Made by a program: the position numbers and the translations under genes. A stretch of DNA of 64,000 nucleotides from Ectopseudomonas mendocina. Lineage in GTDB: Bacteria; Pseudomonadota; Gammaproteobacteria; Pseudomonadales; Pseudomonadaceae. The DNA is taken from positions 124,001-188,000 of the forward strand of contig NZ_JADTQG010000008.1 of assembly GCF_016008875.1 (NCBI RefSeq), read 5' to 3'. The notes beneath the pieces are model-generated. The model searched no databases and was not told where the DNA came from. It saw only the letters and a program-made list of their open reading frames with translations. This document shows positions 34,412 through 43,534 of the stretch, piece after piece; the stretch's first letter is position 1; each line of letters opens with the position of its first letter.

Positions 34412-35701
34412 GTGATCCGCCTGGCCAATCTGCGTCTCAGTCACTTCTTCTCCTCGCTGCCCTTGCTGGTCGGTGCGTTGGTGGCTGCACGCTTGCCGGT
34501 GTTGAGCGAGTTCTTCATCTCGCTGTTCAACGTGCTGCCGACCTTGCTGTTGCTGCTCGGTGGCGCCTTCTGCCTGGTCTATGGCCGTCAGCGCGAGGTG
34601 TTCTTGCTGCTGGCGCTGTACGTCGGTTATTTCCTGCTCGATACCCAGATCGATCACTTCCGTGACAATGGCCAGGTGCGTGACGATGCGGCCTTGGTCT
34701 TCCATCTGATCTGCCTTCTGTTGCCCCTGCTTTACGCCCTCTACGGCTGTTGGGAGGAGCGTTCGCACTTGGTTCAGGACATGTTCGCCCGCGCCCTCGT
34801 GTTGCTGGCAGTCAGCGCGGTGGCCGTTGGGCTGGCGCGCCGTTATCCGCAGGGCATCGCCGACTGGCTGGCACAGATTCACTGGCCTTCGCTGCATGGC
34901 GCCTGGATGAATCTGGCCCAGCTGTCCTACCCGGCCTTCCTGCTGGCGTTCATCGCATTGCTGACGCAGTACCTGCGCCGCCCACGTCCGCTGCATGCGG
35001 CGCAGCTGGTAGGGCTGTTCGGCCTGCTGTGGATGCTGCCGCAGGTATTCATCCTGGCCAACGCGCTGCAGGTGATGATCAGCCTGGTGATGCTCATGCT
35101 GGTGGCTGCCGTTGCCCACGAGGCCTACCAAATGGCCTTCCGTGACGAGCTGACCGGGCTGCCGGGACGGCGTGCGCTCAATGAGCGCCTGCAGCGCCTG
35201 GGACGCGATTATGTGATCGCCATGGTCGACGTCGACCACTTCAAGAAATTCAACGACACCCACGGTCACGACGTCGGCGACCAGGTGTTGCGCCTGGTCG
35301 CAAGCCAGTTGCGCAAGGTCGGTGGCGGCGGCAAGGCCTATCGCTACGGTGGCGAGGAGTTCACCCTGCTGTTCCCGGGCAAGACCCTGGATCAATGTTT
35401 GCCACATATGGACGCAGTGCGCCTGGCCATCGAGCAGTACCGCATGCAGTTGCGCGACAAGCAAAGCCGGCCGCGCGATGACCGCGAGGGCAAGCAGCGC
35501 CGTGCCGGCAAGGCGGCTGGCGAGGTATCGGTGACCGTAAGCATGGGCGTGGCCGAGCGTCAGAGCGAGCAGCGCAATCCGCAGGAAGTGATCAAGGAAG
35601 CGGACAAGGCCCTGTACAGCGCCAAGGCGGCCGGGCGCAATTGCATCCGTAGCGCCGGGCAGCGGCGCGGCGCCGTGAAGCTTGCACCGGGGCGCGAGTA
35701 G
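34412..35701 (+). CDS. Membrane-bound diguanylate cyclase (GGDEF)
   Basis: A protein of about 429 residues with six or so membrane helices in residues 1-235 and a C-terminal GGDEF domain that makes c-di-GMP from two GTP. The catalytic motif is GGEEF (residues 313-317) inside KAYRYGGEEFTLLF; LTGLPGRRAL and DVDHFKKFNDTHGHDVGD are also intact. The position of the RxxD inhibitory site, just before it, is GGGG, so product inhibition there is lost. The start chosen is GTG 34412, with AAGGA 7 bases upstream; ATG 34382 and 34364 are in frame too. A charged insertion (KQSRPRDDREGKQRRAGKA) interrupts the domain after the active site. Confidence 0.88.
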   Translation: MIRLANLRLSHFFSSLPLLVGALVAARLPVLSEFFISLFNVLPTLLLLLGGAFCLVYGRQREVFLLLALYVGYFLLDTQIDHFRDNGQVRDDAALVFHLICLLLPLLYALYGCWEERSHLVQDMFARALVLLAVSAVAVGLARRYPQGIADWLAQIHWPSLHGAWMNLAQLSYPAFLLAFIALLTQYLRRPRPLHAAQLVGLFGLLWMLPQVFILANALQVMISLVMLMLVAAVAHEAYQMAFRDELTGLPGRRALNERLQRLGRDYVIAMVDVDHFKKFNDTHGHDVGDQVLRLVASQLRKVGGGGKAYRYGGEEFTLLFPGKTLDQCLPHMDAVRLAIEQYRMQLRDKQSRPRDDREGKQRRAGKAAGEVSVTVSMGVAERQSEQRNPQEVIKEADKALYSAKAAGRNCIRSAGQRRGAVKLAPGRE

Positions 35702-35873
35702 GCCTCGGCAGACCAGCGGTCACGGCCATTTTCGGGCGTCCGGCAGGGCGGCTTTCCAATCAACTATTTGCTGACTTTTTGTGGATTGACGGTCACAACA
35801 CGACCCTATGTGTCCGTAAAGTTGTTCAAGTAAACTCGGCCCTCTCACGTAAGTCCGTTTTCGAGGATGTGTC

Positions 35874-37652
35874 ATGGCCGATTACAAAGCCCCCCTGCGC
35901 GACATGCGCTTCGTGCTCAATGAAGTATTCGAAGTCTCCAAGCTCTGGGCCGAGCTGCCAGCCTTGGCCGAACTGGTGGACGAAGACACCGCCAACGCCA
36001 TTCTCGAAGAAGCCGGCAAGGTCACCGCTGGCAGCATCGCCCCGCTGAACCGCAGCGGCGACGAAGAAGGCTGCTCCTGGGATAACGGCGCGGTGAAAAC
36101 CCCGGCCGGTTTCCCCGAGGCCTATCGCACCTACGCCGAGGGCGGCTGGGTCGGCGTTGGCGGTTCGCCGGAGTTCGGCGGCATGGGTATGCCCAAGGTG
36201 ATCGGTGCGCAGGTCGAGGAGATGGTCAACTCGGCCAGCCTGTCCTTCGGTCTGTACCCGATGCTGACCTCCGGCGCCTGCCTGTCGATCCTCAACCACG
36301 CCAGCGAAGAGCTGAAGGCGCAGTACCTGCCGAATATGTATGCCGGCGTCTGGGCCGGCTCCATGTGCCTGACCGAGCCGCACGCCGGCACCGACCTGGG
36401 CATCATCCGCACCAAGGCCGAGCCACAGGCCGACGGCAGCTACAAGATCAGCGGCACCAAGATCTTCATCACCGGCGGCGAGCACGACCTGACCGAGAAC
36501 ATCATTCACCTGGTGCTGGCCAAGCTGCCAGACGCACCGGCCGGGCCGAAGGGCATCTCGCTGTTCATCGTGCCTAAAGTGATGGTCAATGCCGACGGCT
36601 CGCTGGGCGAGAAGAACGCCCTGGGCTGCGGCTCGATCGAGCACAAGATGGGTATCAAGGCCTCGGCCACCTGCGTGATGAACTTCGACGGCGCCACCGG
36701 CTATCTGGTCGGTGAAGTGAACAAGGGTCTCAACGCCATGTTCACCATGATGAACTACGAGCGCCTGGGCGTCGGCATCCAGGGCCTGTCGCTGGGCGAG
36801 CGCAGCTACCAGAGCGCCATCGAGTACGCCCGCGAGCGTATCCAGAGCCGCGCGCCGACCGGCCCGGTCGCCAAGGACAAGGCCGCCGATCCGATCATCG
36901 TGCACCCGGACGTGCGCCGCATGCTGCTGACCATGAAAGCGCTGAACGAGGGCGGTCGCGCCTTCTCCAGCTACGTCGCGATGCAGCTCGACACCGCCAA
37001 GTACAGCGAGGACAAGGCTACCGCCAAGCGCGCCGACGAGCTGGTGGCGCTGCTGACCCCGGTAGCCAAGGCCTTCCTCACCGACATGGCGCTGGAAACC
37101 ACCGTGCATGGCCAGCAGATCTTCGGCGGCCACGGCTTCATTCGCGAGTGGGGCCAGGAGCAGCTGGTGCGTGACTGCCGCATCACCCAGATCTACGAAG
37201 GCACCAACGGCATCCAGTCGCTGGACCTGGTCGGGCGCAAGATCGTCGGCAGCGGCGGTAGCTACTACAAGCACTTCGCCGACGAGATCAAAGCCTTCGT
37301 CGCCGCGGCCGATGCCAATCTCGATGAGTTCACCCAGCCGCTGGCCGCCGCCGTGCAGAATCTCGACGAGCTGACTGCCTGGGTACTGGATCGGTCGCAG
37401 AGCAACCCCAACGAGATCGGCGCCGCTTCGGTCGAGTACCTGCAGGCCTTCGGCTACACCGCCTATGCCTATATGTGGGCTTTGATGGCACGCGCCGCGC
37501 TGGGCAAGGAAACGCAGGACGAGTTCTACGCCAGCAAGCTGGGCACCGCGCGCTTCTACTTCGCCCGTCTGCTGCCGCGCATTCACTCGTTGAGTGCCTC
37601 GGTCAAGGCTGGTAGCGAGTCGTTGTACCTACTGGATGCCGCGCAGTTCTAA
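35874..37652 (+). CDS. Acyl-CoA dehydrogenase (second, FadE-like)
   Basis: A 592-residue paralogue of the dehydrogenase at 32463, sharing the [18 protein letters not shown] opening, CLTEPHAGTDLGII, KISGTKIFITGGEHD, IFGGHGFIREWGQEQ and YEGTNGIQSLDL. The two are separated by a diguanylate cyclase gene. The C-terminus (ARFYFARLLPRIHSLSASV) also matches. Different chain-length preference is likely but unreadable. No PsrA box like that of the first paralogue is seen upstream. Confidence 0.93.
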   Translation: MADYKAPLRDMRFVLNEVFEVSKLWAELPALAELVDEDTANAILEEAGKVTAGSIAPLNRSGDEEGCSWDNGAVKTPAGFPEAYRTYAEGGWVGVGGSPEFGGMGMPKVIGAQVEEMVNSASLSFGLYPMLTSGACLSILNHASEELKAQYLPNMYAGVWAGSMCLTEPHAGTDLGIIRTKAEPQADGSYKISGTKIFITGGEHDLTENIIHLVLAKLPDAPAGPKGISLFIVPKVMVNADGSLGEKNALGCGSIEHKMGIKASATCVMNFDGATGYLVGEVNKGLNAMFTMMNYERLGVGIQGLSLGERSYQSAIEYARERIQSRAPTGPVAKDKAADPIIVHPDVRRMLLTMKALNEGGRAFSSYVAMQLDTAKYSEDKATAKRADELVALLTPVAKAFLTDMALETTVHGQQIFGGHGFIREWGQEQLVRDCRITQIYEGTNGIQSLDLVGRKIVGSGGSYYKHFADEIKAFVAAADANLDEFTQPLAAAVQNLDELTAWVLDRSQSNPNEIGAASVEYLQAFGYTAYAYMWALMARAALGKETQDEFYASKLGTARFYFARLLPRIHSLSASVKAGSESLYLLDAAQF

Positions 37653-37671
37653 GCGCGTTTGGCTGTACCCG

Positions 37672-37700
37672 AAAGCCCCGGCCCAGTGCCGGGGCTTTTG
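37672..37700 (+). terminator. Rho-independent terminator after the second acyl-CoA dehydrogenase
   Basis: AAAGCCCCGGC / GCCGGGGCTTTT perfect stem with a CCAGT loop. Confidence 0.88.
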
Positions 37701-37980
37701 CATTTGCGCCTTCAGTGCGTGCAGCGGAGCCGCGTGGTCGACGCTTGTAGCCCGGATGCAATCCGGGGAGTAAGGTCGGGATCGGCCCCGGATTTCATCC
37801 GGGCTACGGTACTGTCCACTCAATGCTCACGCGCTTGGCTCCCCTCTCCCATTTATGGGAGAGGGGTTGGGGGAGAGGGCTGATAACCCCGCCACTCTGA
37901 CAGCTTCCCCTCTCCGAATGCGGCCCGTCCTAACTTTCTTCCCAAAGGGGTTACGGTACTGCGGTCGAAGGAGTACAGGC
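37701..37980. repeat. REP doublet and CCCCTCTCCC element before ppk2
   Basis: GTAGCCCGGATGCAATCCGG (37747) and CCGGATTTCATCCGGGCTAC (37787) form a REP doublet. From 37838, GCTTGGCTCCCCTCTCCCATTTATGGGAGAGGGG matches the inside of the MITE-like element at 17722 almost base for base for 60 bases, then degenerates, with the second hairpin block broken. Neither end carries the TAATGCTGTTCAC terminus. Confidence 0.7.
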
Positions 37981-37984
37981 TCGC

Positions 37985-38002
37985 CGGTCATTTCGCTGTC
38001 AT
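37985..38002 (+). promoter_or_regulatory. Pho box of ppk2
   Basis: CGGTCAT-TTCG-CTGTCAT: two 7-base direct repeats with a 4-base spacer, 13 of 14 repeat positions matching CTGTCAT. A TAGCCT (38013-38018) lies 10 bases after the box, where the -10 of a PhoB-dependent promoter should be. It lies 53 bases before the ppk2 start. This indicates induction by phosphate starvation. Confidence 0.72.
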
Positions 38003-38054
38003 TGCCGCCCGCTAGCCTTGCACGACCAGAGGCAATCACTCAGCAGGAGCCGTC

Positions 38055-38984
38055 ATGACCGACCAGATGCACAGCTCGTTACAGGCCTACGAGCAACTTC
38101 TACAGGCCGAATTTCAGGACAGCCTTGACGAAGAGCTGGAGATGGAGCTGGACGATGCGCGCATGGATGATCTCGTCGCGCGGGCCGATCACGGCGGGCC
38201 GATGACCAGCGATCTGTCGCGTCGCGAGTACTTTTCCGAGCTGCTGCGCCTGCAGGGCGAACTGGTCAAGCTGCAGGACTGGGTGGTGCACAACCAGCTC
38301 AAGGTCGTAGTGCTGTTCGAGGGGCGCGACGCCGCCGGCAAGGGCGGGGTGATCAAGCGCGTGACCCAGCGCCTGAACCCACGTGTATGCCGGGTTGCGG
38401 CGTTGCCCGCACCGAACGATCGCGAACGTACCCAGTGGTATTTCCAGCGCTACGTGTCGCACCTGCCGGCCGCCGGCGAAATGGTGCTGTTCGACCGCAG
38501 CTGGTACAACCGCGCCGGCGTGGAGAAGGTCATGGGCTTTTGCAGCGATGCCGAGTACGAGGAGTTCTTCCGCTCGGTGCCCGAGTTCGAACGCATGCTG
38601 GTGCGCTCGGGCATTCTGCTGATCAAGTACTGGTTCTCCATCACCGACAACGAGCAGAACCGCCGTTTCCTGGCGCGTATTCACGACCCGCTCAAGCAGT
38701 GGAAGCTGAGCCCGATGGACCTGGAGTCGCGGCGCCGCTGGGAGGCCTACACCCAGGCCAAGGAAGTAATGCTCGAGCGCACGCATATCGAAGAGGCGCC
38801 CTGGTGGGTCGTGGAAGCGGACGACAAGAAGCGTGCGCGACTCAACTGCATCGCTCACCTGCTCAGCCAGATCCCCTACCAGACGGTGCCGCGCACCCAG
38901 GTGGAGCTGCCGACGCGGGTGTACAACCCGGACTATCTGCGGATGCCGGTGCCGGACAGCATGCTGGTGCCATCGCTCTACTGA
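38055..38984 (+). CDS. ppk2: Polyphosphate kinase 2
   Basis: A 309-residue PPK2-family kinase, single-domain (class I size), that transfers phosphate between polyphosphate and nucleotides, typically GDP/ADP. Walker A is GRDAAGKGG (residues 90-98), Walker B FDRSWYNRAGVE (Asp147), and the lid module ends with RRRWEAYTQAKEVML. A negatively charged N-terminal stretch (QDSLDEELEMELDDARMDD) precedes the core. Preceded by AGGAG and a Pho box. It is the first gene of a phosphate-themed cluster that continues on the opposite strand. Confidence 0.93.
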   Translation: MTDQMHSSLQAYEQLLQAEFQDSLDEELEMELDDARMDDLVARADHGGPMTSDLSRREYFSELLRLQGELVKLQDWVVHNQLKVVVLFEGRDAAGKGGVIKRVTQRLNPRVCRVAALPAPNDRERTQWYFQRYVSHLPAAGEMVLFDRSWYNRAGVEKVMGFCSDAEYEEFFRSVPEFERMLVRSGILLIKYWFSITDNEQNRRFLARIHDPLKQWKLSPMDLESRRRWEAYTQAKEVMLERTHIEEAPWWVVEADDKKRARLNCIAHLLSQIPYQTVPRTQVELPTRVYNPDYLRMPVPDSMLVPSLY

Positions 38985-39061
38985 GGCTGCGATGCTGCGC
39001 ACCTGGCGCGCAGCATGAGATTACCGGGGCACTGCGTTGGCAGCCCCGGCGCAGGCGAGTG

Positions 39062-40006
39062 TCAGGGTGCCTTGCTCAGGGCTTCCATGCTGTTGCGGTA
39101 ATTGTCGCGCGCCAGCGGCATATAGCCGGTGAAATGAATCCAGCCAGGCAGGCCTTCGAGGTAGTGGGCCAGAAAGCGCCCCAGCAGCGGTCTTTCCGCC
39201 AGGCTGCGTTGGCTGACATAGAGGAATAGCGGGCGTGTCAGCGGCTGGTACTGATTCTGCGCGACCGTCTCCAGGGTCGGGAAGACTGCGCCGTTGCCGG
39301 CGTCCACCGCGACCAGTTTCAACGTGTCCCAGTGCCGGTGGTAGGCGCCGATGCCGAAGAAACCGAGGGCGTTCGGCTCGGCGGCGATGGCGTTGGCGAG
39401 AAACTCTTCGTCCTCGCTGGCCTTATAGTCCTGGCGGCTGCTGTGGGTCGTGCCGACGATGGCCTGGGTAAAAACATCGTAGGTACCGGAATCCTGGCCG
39501 CGGCCGAACAGCACGATCGGCGTATCCGGCCACTCCGGGCGAAGGTCGCGCCAGCTGTTGAACTTGTTCTCGGTCGACGGCGACCAGAGCTTTTTCAGCT
39601 CATCGACGCTGATGTCATCGACCCAGGTATTTGCCGGGTTGACCACCACGGCGATCGAGTCCATCGCCAACGGCACGACACGAAAGTCGACGCCGTTGGC
39701 CTTGCATTGGGCCAGTTCCTCGGCGTTGATTTCCCGCGAGGCGTTGCTGATATCGGTCTCGCCCGCGCAGAAGCGGCGAAAGCCTGCCGCCGTGCCGGAG
39801 AATTTCGCTTCGATCTGAGCGTCCTGCGCGCTGCGCTCGAAGCGCCGAACGGCCTCGCGGGTCAGCGGAAAGACCGTGCTGGAGCCGTCGACGCGCAGCT
39901 CGGTTGCGTCTGAACTCGCCGAGAGCGCCTGCCCACAGGCGGCCAGCAGGGAGGCAACAGCGATGCCGGTAGCCAGGCCCTTGCCGAGGGAAAGTTGGAT
40001 CGTCAC
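39062..40006 (-). CDS. PstS-family phosphate-binding lipoprotein
   Basis: A 314-residue periplasmic binding protein of the PstS type. The N-terminus ends in LLAAC (Cys24), a lipobox, so it is probably a lipoprotein. Phosphate-binding segments are VDGSSTVFPLTR (near residue 40), FSGTAAGFRRFCAGETDISNASR and GRGQDSGTYDVF. It is not accompanied by pstC, pstA or pstB; instead it is the last gene after a Na/Pi cotransporter and a small coiled-coil protein, 4 bases after the latter's stop. Confidence 0.88.
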   Translation of the reverse strand: MTIQLSLGKGLATGIAVASLLAACGQALSASSDATELRVDGSSTVFPLTREAVRRFERSAQDAQIEAKFSGTAAGFRRFCAGETDISNASREINAEELAQCKANGVDFRVVPLAMDSIAVVVNPANTWVDDISVDELKKLWSPSTENKFNSWRDLRPEWPDTPIVLFGRGQDSGTYDVFTQAIVGTTHSSRQDYKASEDEEFLANAIAAEPNALGFFGIGAYHRHWDTLKLVAVDAGNGAVFPTLETVAQNQYQPLTRPLFLYVSQRSLAERPLLGRFLAHYLEGLPGWIHFTGYMPLARDNYRNSMEALSKAP

Positions 40007-40010
40007 GGAA

Positions 40011-40238
40011 TCACCCCTTGGGCTTGCGCCATTCCTGTTTCAGCGAGATCCAGAACAGCTGCAGGCTGCTGAGTTTGGTGTCGACGGCATCGATGTAGTC
40101 GTCGAGTTGCTCGATCTGCTCGTGCTGAGCCTTTTCCTCCACTTCCATCCCGGCCAATTGGGCTTCGAGGTCGTTGAGGGTCTCACGCAGTTCGTGGATG
40201 CGCTGCTGAGTTTCCTGGCGATTGCGTTGATGTTTCAT
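40011..40238 (-). CDS. Small coiled-coil protein
   Basis: A 75-residue soluble protein that is almost entirely heptad-like coiled coil (residues 5-60: RQETQQRIHELRETLNDLEA onward), ending in LFWISLKQEWRKPKG. Its ATG 40238 has AAGGAG 7 bases upstream. Stop and start spacing with its neighbours (19 and 4 bases) shows it is part of the Na/Pi-PstS operon. No family recognised; a scaffold or regulator of the cotransporter is conceivable. Confidence 0.7.
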   Translation of the reverse strand: MKHQRNRQETQQRIHELRETLNDLEAQLAGMEVEEKAQHEQIEQLDDYIDAVDTKLSSLQLFWISLKQEWRKPKG

Positions 40239-40257
40239 GACGACTCCTTGGCAGGGC

Positions 40258-41418
40258 TCAGAGCTGGGTGATACCGATCAGCAGGAGGGGTAGGGCGAAA
40301 AACAGGCCGGCGATGTAGGCGACCACGTAGAGTTTGCTGCGCTGCGCCAGGGTGGCCAGGCCCTCGGCGATCATCGGCGGCACGCCGCGCAGGAAGGGCA
40401 GGGCGTAGATGATCAAAATGCCCATCAGATTGAACAGCAAGTGCACTAGGGCGATCTGCATGGCGACTTCCGCTGTCGGACCGGTGATCGCGGTGGCCGC
40501 CAGCAGCGCGGTTACGCACGTGCCTATGTTGGTCCCGAGGGTGAAGGGGTAGACCTGCTTGAGGCTGAACACACCGCTGCCGGCCAGCGGCACGATCAAC
40601 GCCGTGGTGGTCGAGGACGACTGCACCAGCACGGTGATCACGGTGCCCGAGGCGATCCCGGAGAGCGGGCCGCGACCGACGCTGGCGTGCATGATGTCCT
40701 TGGCGCGGCCGACCATCACCTTGCGCAGCACCTTGCCGATGGCCGTGACCACGAACAGGATCATCGCCACGCCGATCAGGATCAGCGCGACGCCGCTCCA
40801 CATCGCGCCGGGCAACCAGCTGACGCTGGCGCCCAGCACATCCGAGGCGGGCGAGAGCAGGGTCTTCATGAAATTGACGCTCTTCATGTCGAGGCTGGCG
40901 TCGCTGACCAGCAGGCCGGCGAGCGATCCGGACATGCGCTGCAGCGGCTGAAAGAGCAGCTCCAGCGGTAGCAGGATGGTCACCGCGGTGATGTTGAAGG
41001 CGTCGTGCACGGTGGCAGCGGAGAAAGCGCGACGAAACTCTTCGCCACTGCGGATGTGGCCGAGGCTGACGATGGTGCTGGTCAGCGAGGTGCCGATATT
41101 GGCGCCCATGATCAGCGGGATGGCGATGGGGATCGGCAGGCCGCCGGCGACCATGCCGACGATGATCGAGGTCACTGTGCTCGAACTCTGGATCAGCGCG
41201 GTGGCCACCAGGCCGATCATCAGGCCGACCAGCGGGTTGGTGGCGAAGGCGAACAATTCGCGGGCGTTGTTGCCAGTGGCGGCCTTGAAGCCGTCGCCAA
41301 TGGCCCCGACACCGGCCAGCAGCAGGTAGATAAGCGCTACTACCAGCAACCATGAAAGCCACTGGCGCGTGGCCGGTAGCGAGGGCTGTACTGGCAGTGC
41401 ATCAGCATTGGTGGTCAT
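40258..41418 (-). CDS. Na/Pi cotransporter family protein
   Basis: A 386-residue membrane protein of the NptA/PhoU-less Na/Pi symporter family. Two inverted repeats each carry the QSSS motif (ALIQSSSTVTSIIVGM and VLVQSSSTTTALIVPL) that forms the substrate site, with GANIGTS and GTNIGTCVTA after them. It has no C-terminal PhoU domain. The start ATG 41418 has AAGG upstream. First gene of a three-gene operon with the coiled-coil protein and the PstS-like lipoprotein. Confidence 0.88.
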   Translation of the reverse strand: MTTNADALPVQPSLPATRQWLSWLLVVALIYLLLAGVGAIGDGFKAATGNNARELFAFATNPLVGLMIGLVATALIQSSSTVTSIIVGMVAGGLPIPIAIPLIMGANIGTSLTSTIVSLGHIRSGEEFRRAFSAATVHDAFNITAVTILLPLELLFQPLQRMSGSLAGLLVSDASLDMKSVNFMKTLLSPASDVLGASVSWLPGAMWSGVALILIGVAMILFVVTAIGKVLRKVMVGRAKDIMHASVGRGPLSGIASGTVITVLVQSSSTTTALIVPLAGSGVFSLKQVYPFTLGTNIGTCVTALLAATAITGPTAEVAMQIALVHLLFNLMGILIIYALPFLRGVPPMIAEGLATLAQRSKLYVVAYIAGLFFALPLLLIGITQL

Positions 41419-41487
41419 GAGCCTTATCTCCCTGTGGGCAGCGAATGGCACGATGCTGGCGACGCAGGGTTAAGATTTGATGACCGC

Positions 41488-42090
41488 TCAGCTACCACCG
41501 GTCTCGTGTTGCAGCCAGCCCAGGTACAGCAGCGCCGGTTGTGCGGCCTGCAGCACCAGCGCGCCAGGCATGCGCTCCAGCAGCAAGCCCTGGCCGCCTT
41601 TCAATACGTGCCTTTCGCCGTCCGGCAGTTGGCAGTCGATGCCCGCGCTGTTCTGGCACCAGAGCAGCATCAGCTCGGCATCGTTTTCCACCTCCTGCCG
41701 CCCATGCAGGCTCAGCGGGGCGAGGCGATGGCGCCAGGCGCCGCGGCGGGTCATCAGATTGAGATCGGTGACCGGGCCGTCGGTCAGCGTCGCGCTTATC
41801 GCCTCCTCACCGGCGAAGGTCGCCACCGCAGCGCCGGCGTGCAGGTCCTCGATGCGCCCGTCACCGCCCTGCAGGCGCAGCCCCGCGCCACTTAGCAGTG
41901 CCAGGCTGCGATCGATGCCAACGAAGGCGGAAAACGGACCCGCCATGGCGACCCGCGCACTGCTGATACGCCACTGAAAATCCTCCAGCCCGGCACCCGG
42001 TGGCGCGATGGCCAATTCCAGGGTTTCACCGCCGCCGTTCTTCCAGGGCATGGCGCGGGCGGTGGCGAGATCGAGTCGAACACAGGGCAT
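41488..42090 (-). CDS. hutD: HutD family protein
   Basis: A 200-residue cupin-like protein; ATG 42090 gives MPCVRLDLATARAMPWKNGG, the family start. HutD is found in hut clusters of pseudomonads and is thought to limit or govern flux through the pathway, but its ligand is not firmly established. It is transcribed away from hutI, with a HutC operator 12 bases upstream of its start. Confidence 0.88.
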   Translation of the reverse strand: MPCVRLDLATARAMPWKNGGGETLELAIAPPGAGLEDFQWRISSARVAMAGPFSAFVGIDRSLALLSGAGLRLQGGDGRIEDLHAGAAVATFAGEEAISATLTDGPVTDLNLMTRRGAWRHRLAPLSLHGRQEVENDAELMLLWCQNSAGIDCQLPDGERHVLKGGQGLLLERMPGALVLQAAQPALLYLGWLQHETGGS

Positions 42091-42101
42091 GGGCGCTCCA
42101 A

Positions 42102-42113
42102 ATGTATATACAT
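42102..42113. promoter_or_regulatory. HutC operator on the hutD side
   Basis: ATGTATATACAT, a perfect palindrome containing TGTA-N2-TACA, the HutC recognition core known in P. putida and P. fluorescens. It lies 12 bases upstream of the hutD start, in its leader. Confidence 0.75.
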
Positions 42114-42260
42114 AGGCGTTGGGCGACGAATGGCAAGCCATCGGCAGCTTCTCCGCATGGTCCCCATTTCATGGGATGCCTGCCTGCAATAGAACGCCTG
42201 AACCAGCAAACAGGCTCCTAGACGCCGTTAATCGCCTAGATCCGCGAAATGCTTCATGGC

Positions 42261-42297
42261 TTGACGGCCAGTCGACTCGCTCATATTGTATATACAA
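42261..42297 (+). promoter_or_regulatory. hutI promoter with HutC operator over the -10
   Basis: -35 TTGACG (42261-42266), 17-base spacer, -10 TATTGT (42284-42289). The palindrome TTGTATATACAA (42286-42297) overlaps the -10 and the start site. HutC, freed by urocanate, would block RNA polymerase here. Confidence 0.78.
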
Positions 42298-42316
42298 AAC
42301 AAGCAGGGGGAACCCC

Positions 42317-43534
42317 ATGCCGACGCACTCAACTTCGAAACAGCTCTGGCGCGATGTGCAGGTCTTCGATGGCCTGACGCAGCTGGACGAGGCAATGAAC
42401 GTGCTGGTCGAAGGCGGGCGTATCGCCGGGCTATGGCCGGCGCGCGATTTCGATGAAGCACAGGCTGAGGGCGCGGTTTGCGCCGGTCGCGGCGGGGTGC
42501 TGACGCCCGGTCTGGTCGACTGCCACACCCACCTGGTCTATGCCGGCAACCGTGCCGGCGAGTTCGAGCAGCGCCTGGAGGGCGTCAGCTACGAAGAGAT
42601 CGCCCGCGCCGGTGGCGGCATTCTCAGCAGCGTGCGCGCCACCCGCGCGGCCAGCGAGGACGAACTGATCGCCGCCAGCCTGCCGCGCCTCGATGCGCTG
42701 CTGGCCGATGGCGTGACCACGCTGGAGATCAAGTCCGGCTATGGCCTGACCGTCGAAGACGAACTGAAGATGCTGCGGGTGGCCCGCCGCCTCGGCGAAC
42801 TGCGCCCGGTGCGGGTGATCACCACGCTGCTCGGCGCCCATGCTCTACCGCCGGAATATGCCGGGCGCGCCGATGATTACGTGAGCCTGGTCTGCGACGA
42901 GATGATCCCGGCCGCTGCCCGTGAACGGCTGGCCGATGCGGTGGACGTGTTCTGCGAGGGCATCGGCTTTTCCCCGGCGCAGTGCGAGCGCATCTATCAG
43001 ACAGCCCAGCTCCACGGTCTGGCGATCAAGGCCCATGCCGAGCAACTGTCCAACCTCGGTGGCAGCGCCCTGGCCGCGCGTTACGGTGCGCTGTCCGCCG
43101 ACCATATCGAATATCTGGATGAAGCCGGTGTGCGCGCCATGGCCGAAGCCGGCACCGTTGCCGTGTTGCTGCCCGGCGCCTTCCACGTGCTGCGCGAAAC
43201 CCAGCTGCCGCCCATCGAACTGCTGCGCCAGTACGGCGTGCCGATGGCGGTGGCCAGCGACGCCAACCCCGGCACCTCGCCGATCTGCATGCCAACGCTG
43301 ATGGCCAACCTGGCCTGCACCCTGTTTCGCCTTACCCCGCGCGAAGCCCTGGCCGGCATGACCGCCCACGGCGCCCGCGCCCTCGGCCTGCTCGACCTCG
43401 GCCGCATCGCCGTCGGCGCGCCGGCGGATCTGTGCCTGTGGGACATCCAGCAACCGGCCGAACTGGCCTACGCGGTGCAGGCCGGGCGCCTGCGCCAGCG
43501 CGTGTTCAATGGAGCCATAGTTCATGCTCGCTGA
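42317..43534 (+). CDS. hutI: Imidazolonepropionase
   Basis: A 405-residue amidohydrolase for the third step of histidine degradation. Metal motif [14 protein letters not shown], then KSGYGL, HAEQLS (metal His) and [12 protein letters not shown] (Asp). Start ATG 42317; the frame before it runs into the promoter. Overlaps hutG by 11 bases. Confidence 0.96.
   Translation: MPTHSTSKQLWRDVQVFDGLTQLDEAMNVLVEGGRIAGLWPARDFDEAQAEGAVCAGRGGVLTPGLVDCHTHLVYAGNRAGEFEQRLEGVSYEEIARAGGGILSSVRATRAASEDELIAASLPRLDALLADGVTTLEIKSGYGLTVEDELKMLRVARRLGELRPVRVITTLLGAHALPPEYAGRADDYVSLVCDEMIPAAARERLADAVDVFCEGIGFSPAQCERIYQTAQLHGLAIKAHAEQLSNLGGSALAARYGALSADHIEYLDEAGVRAMAEAGTVAVLLPGAFHVLRETQLPPIELLRQYGVPMAVASDANPGTSPICMPTLMANLACTLFRLTPREALAGMTAHGARALGLLDLGRIAVGAPADLCLWDIQQPAELAYAVQAGRLRQRVFNGAIVHAR

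Noticed and set aside
41485..41510. CGGTCAT on the minus strand near the Na/Pi operon, considered as a second Pho box
   Set aside because: The second 7-base repeat is absent at either side (2 of 7 matches), unlike the clear box before ppk2.
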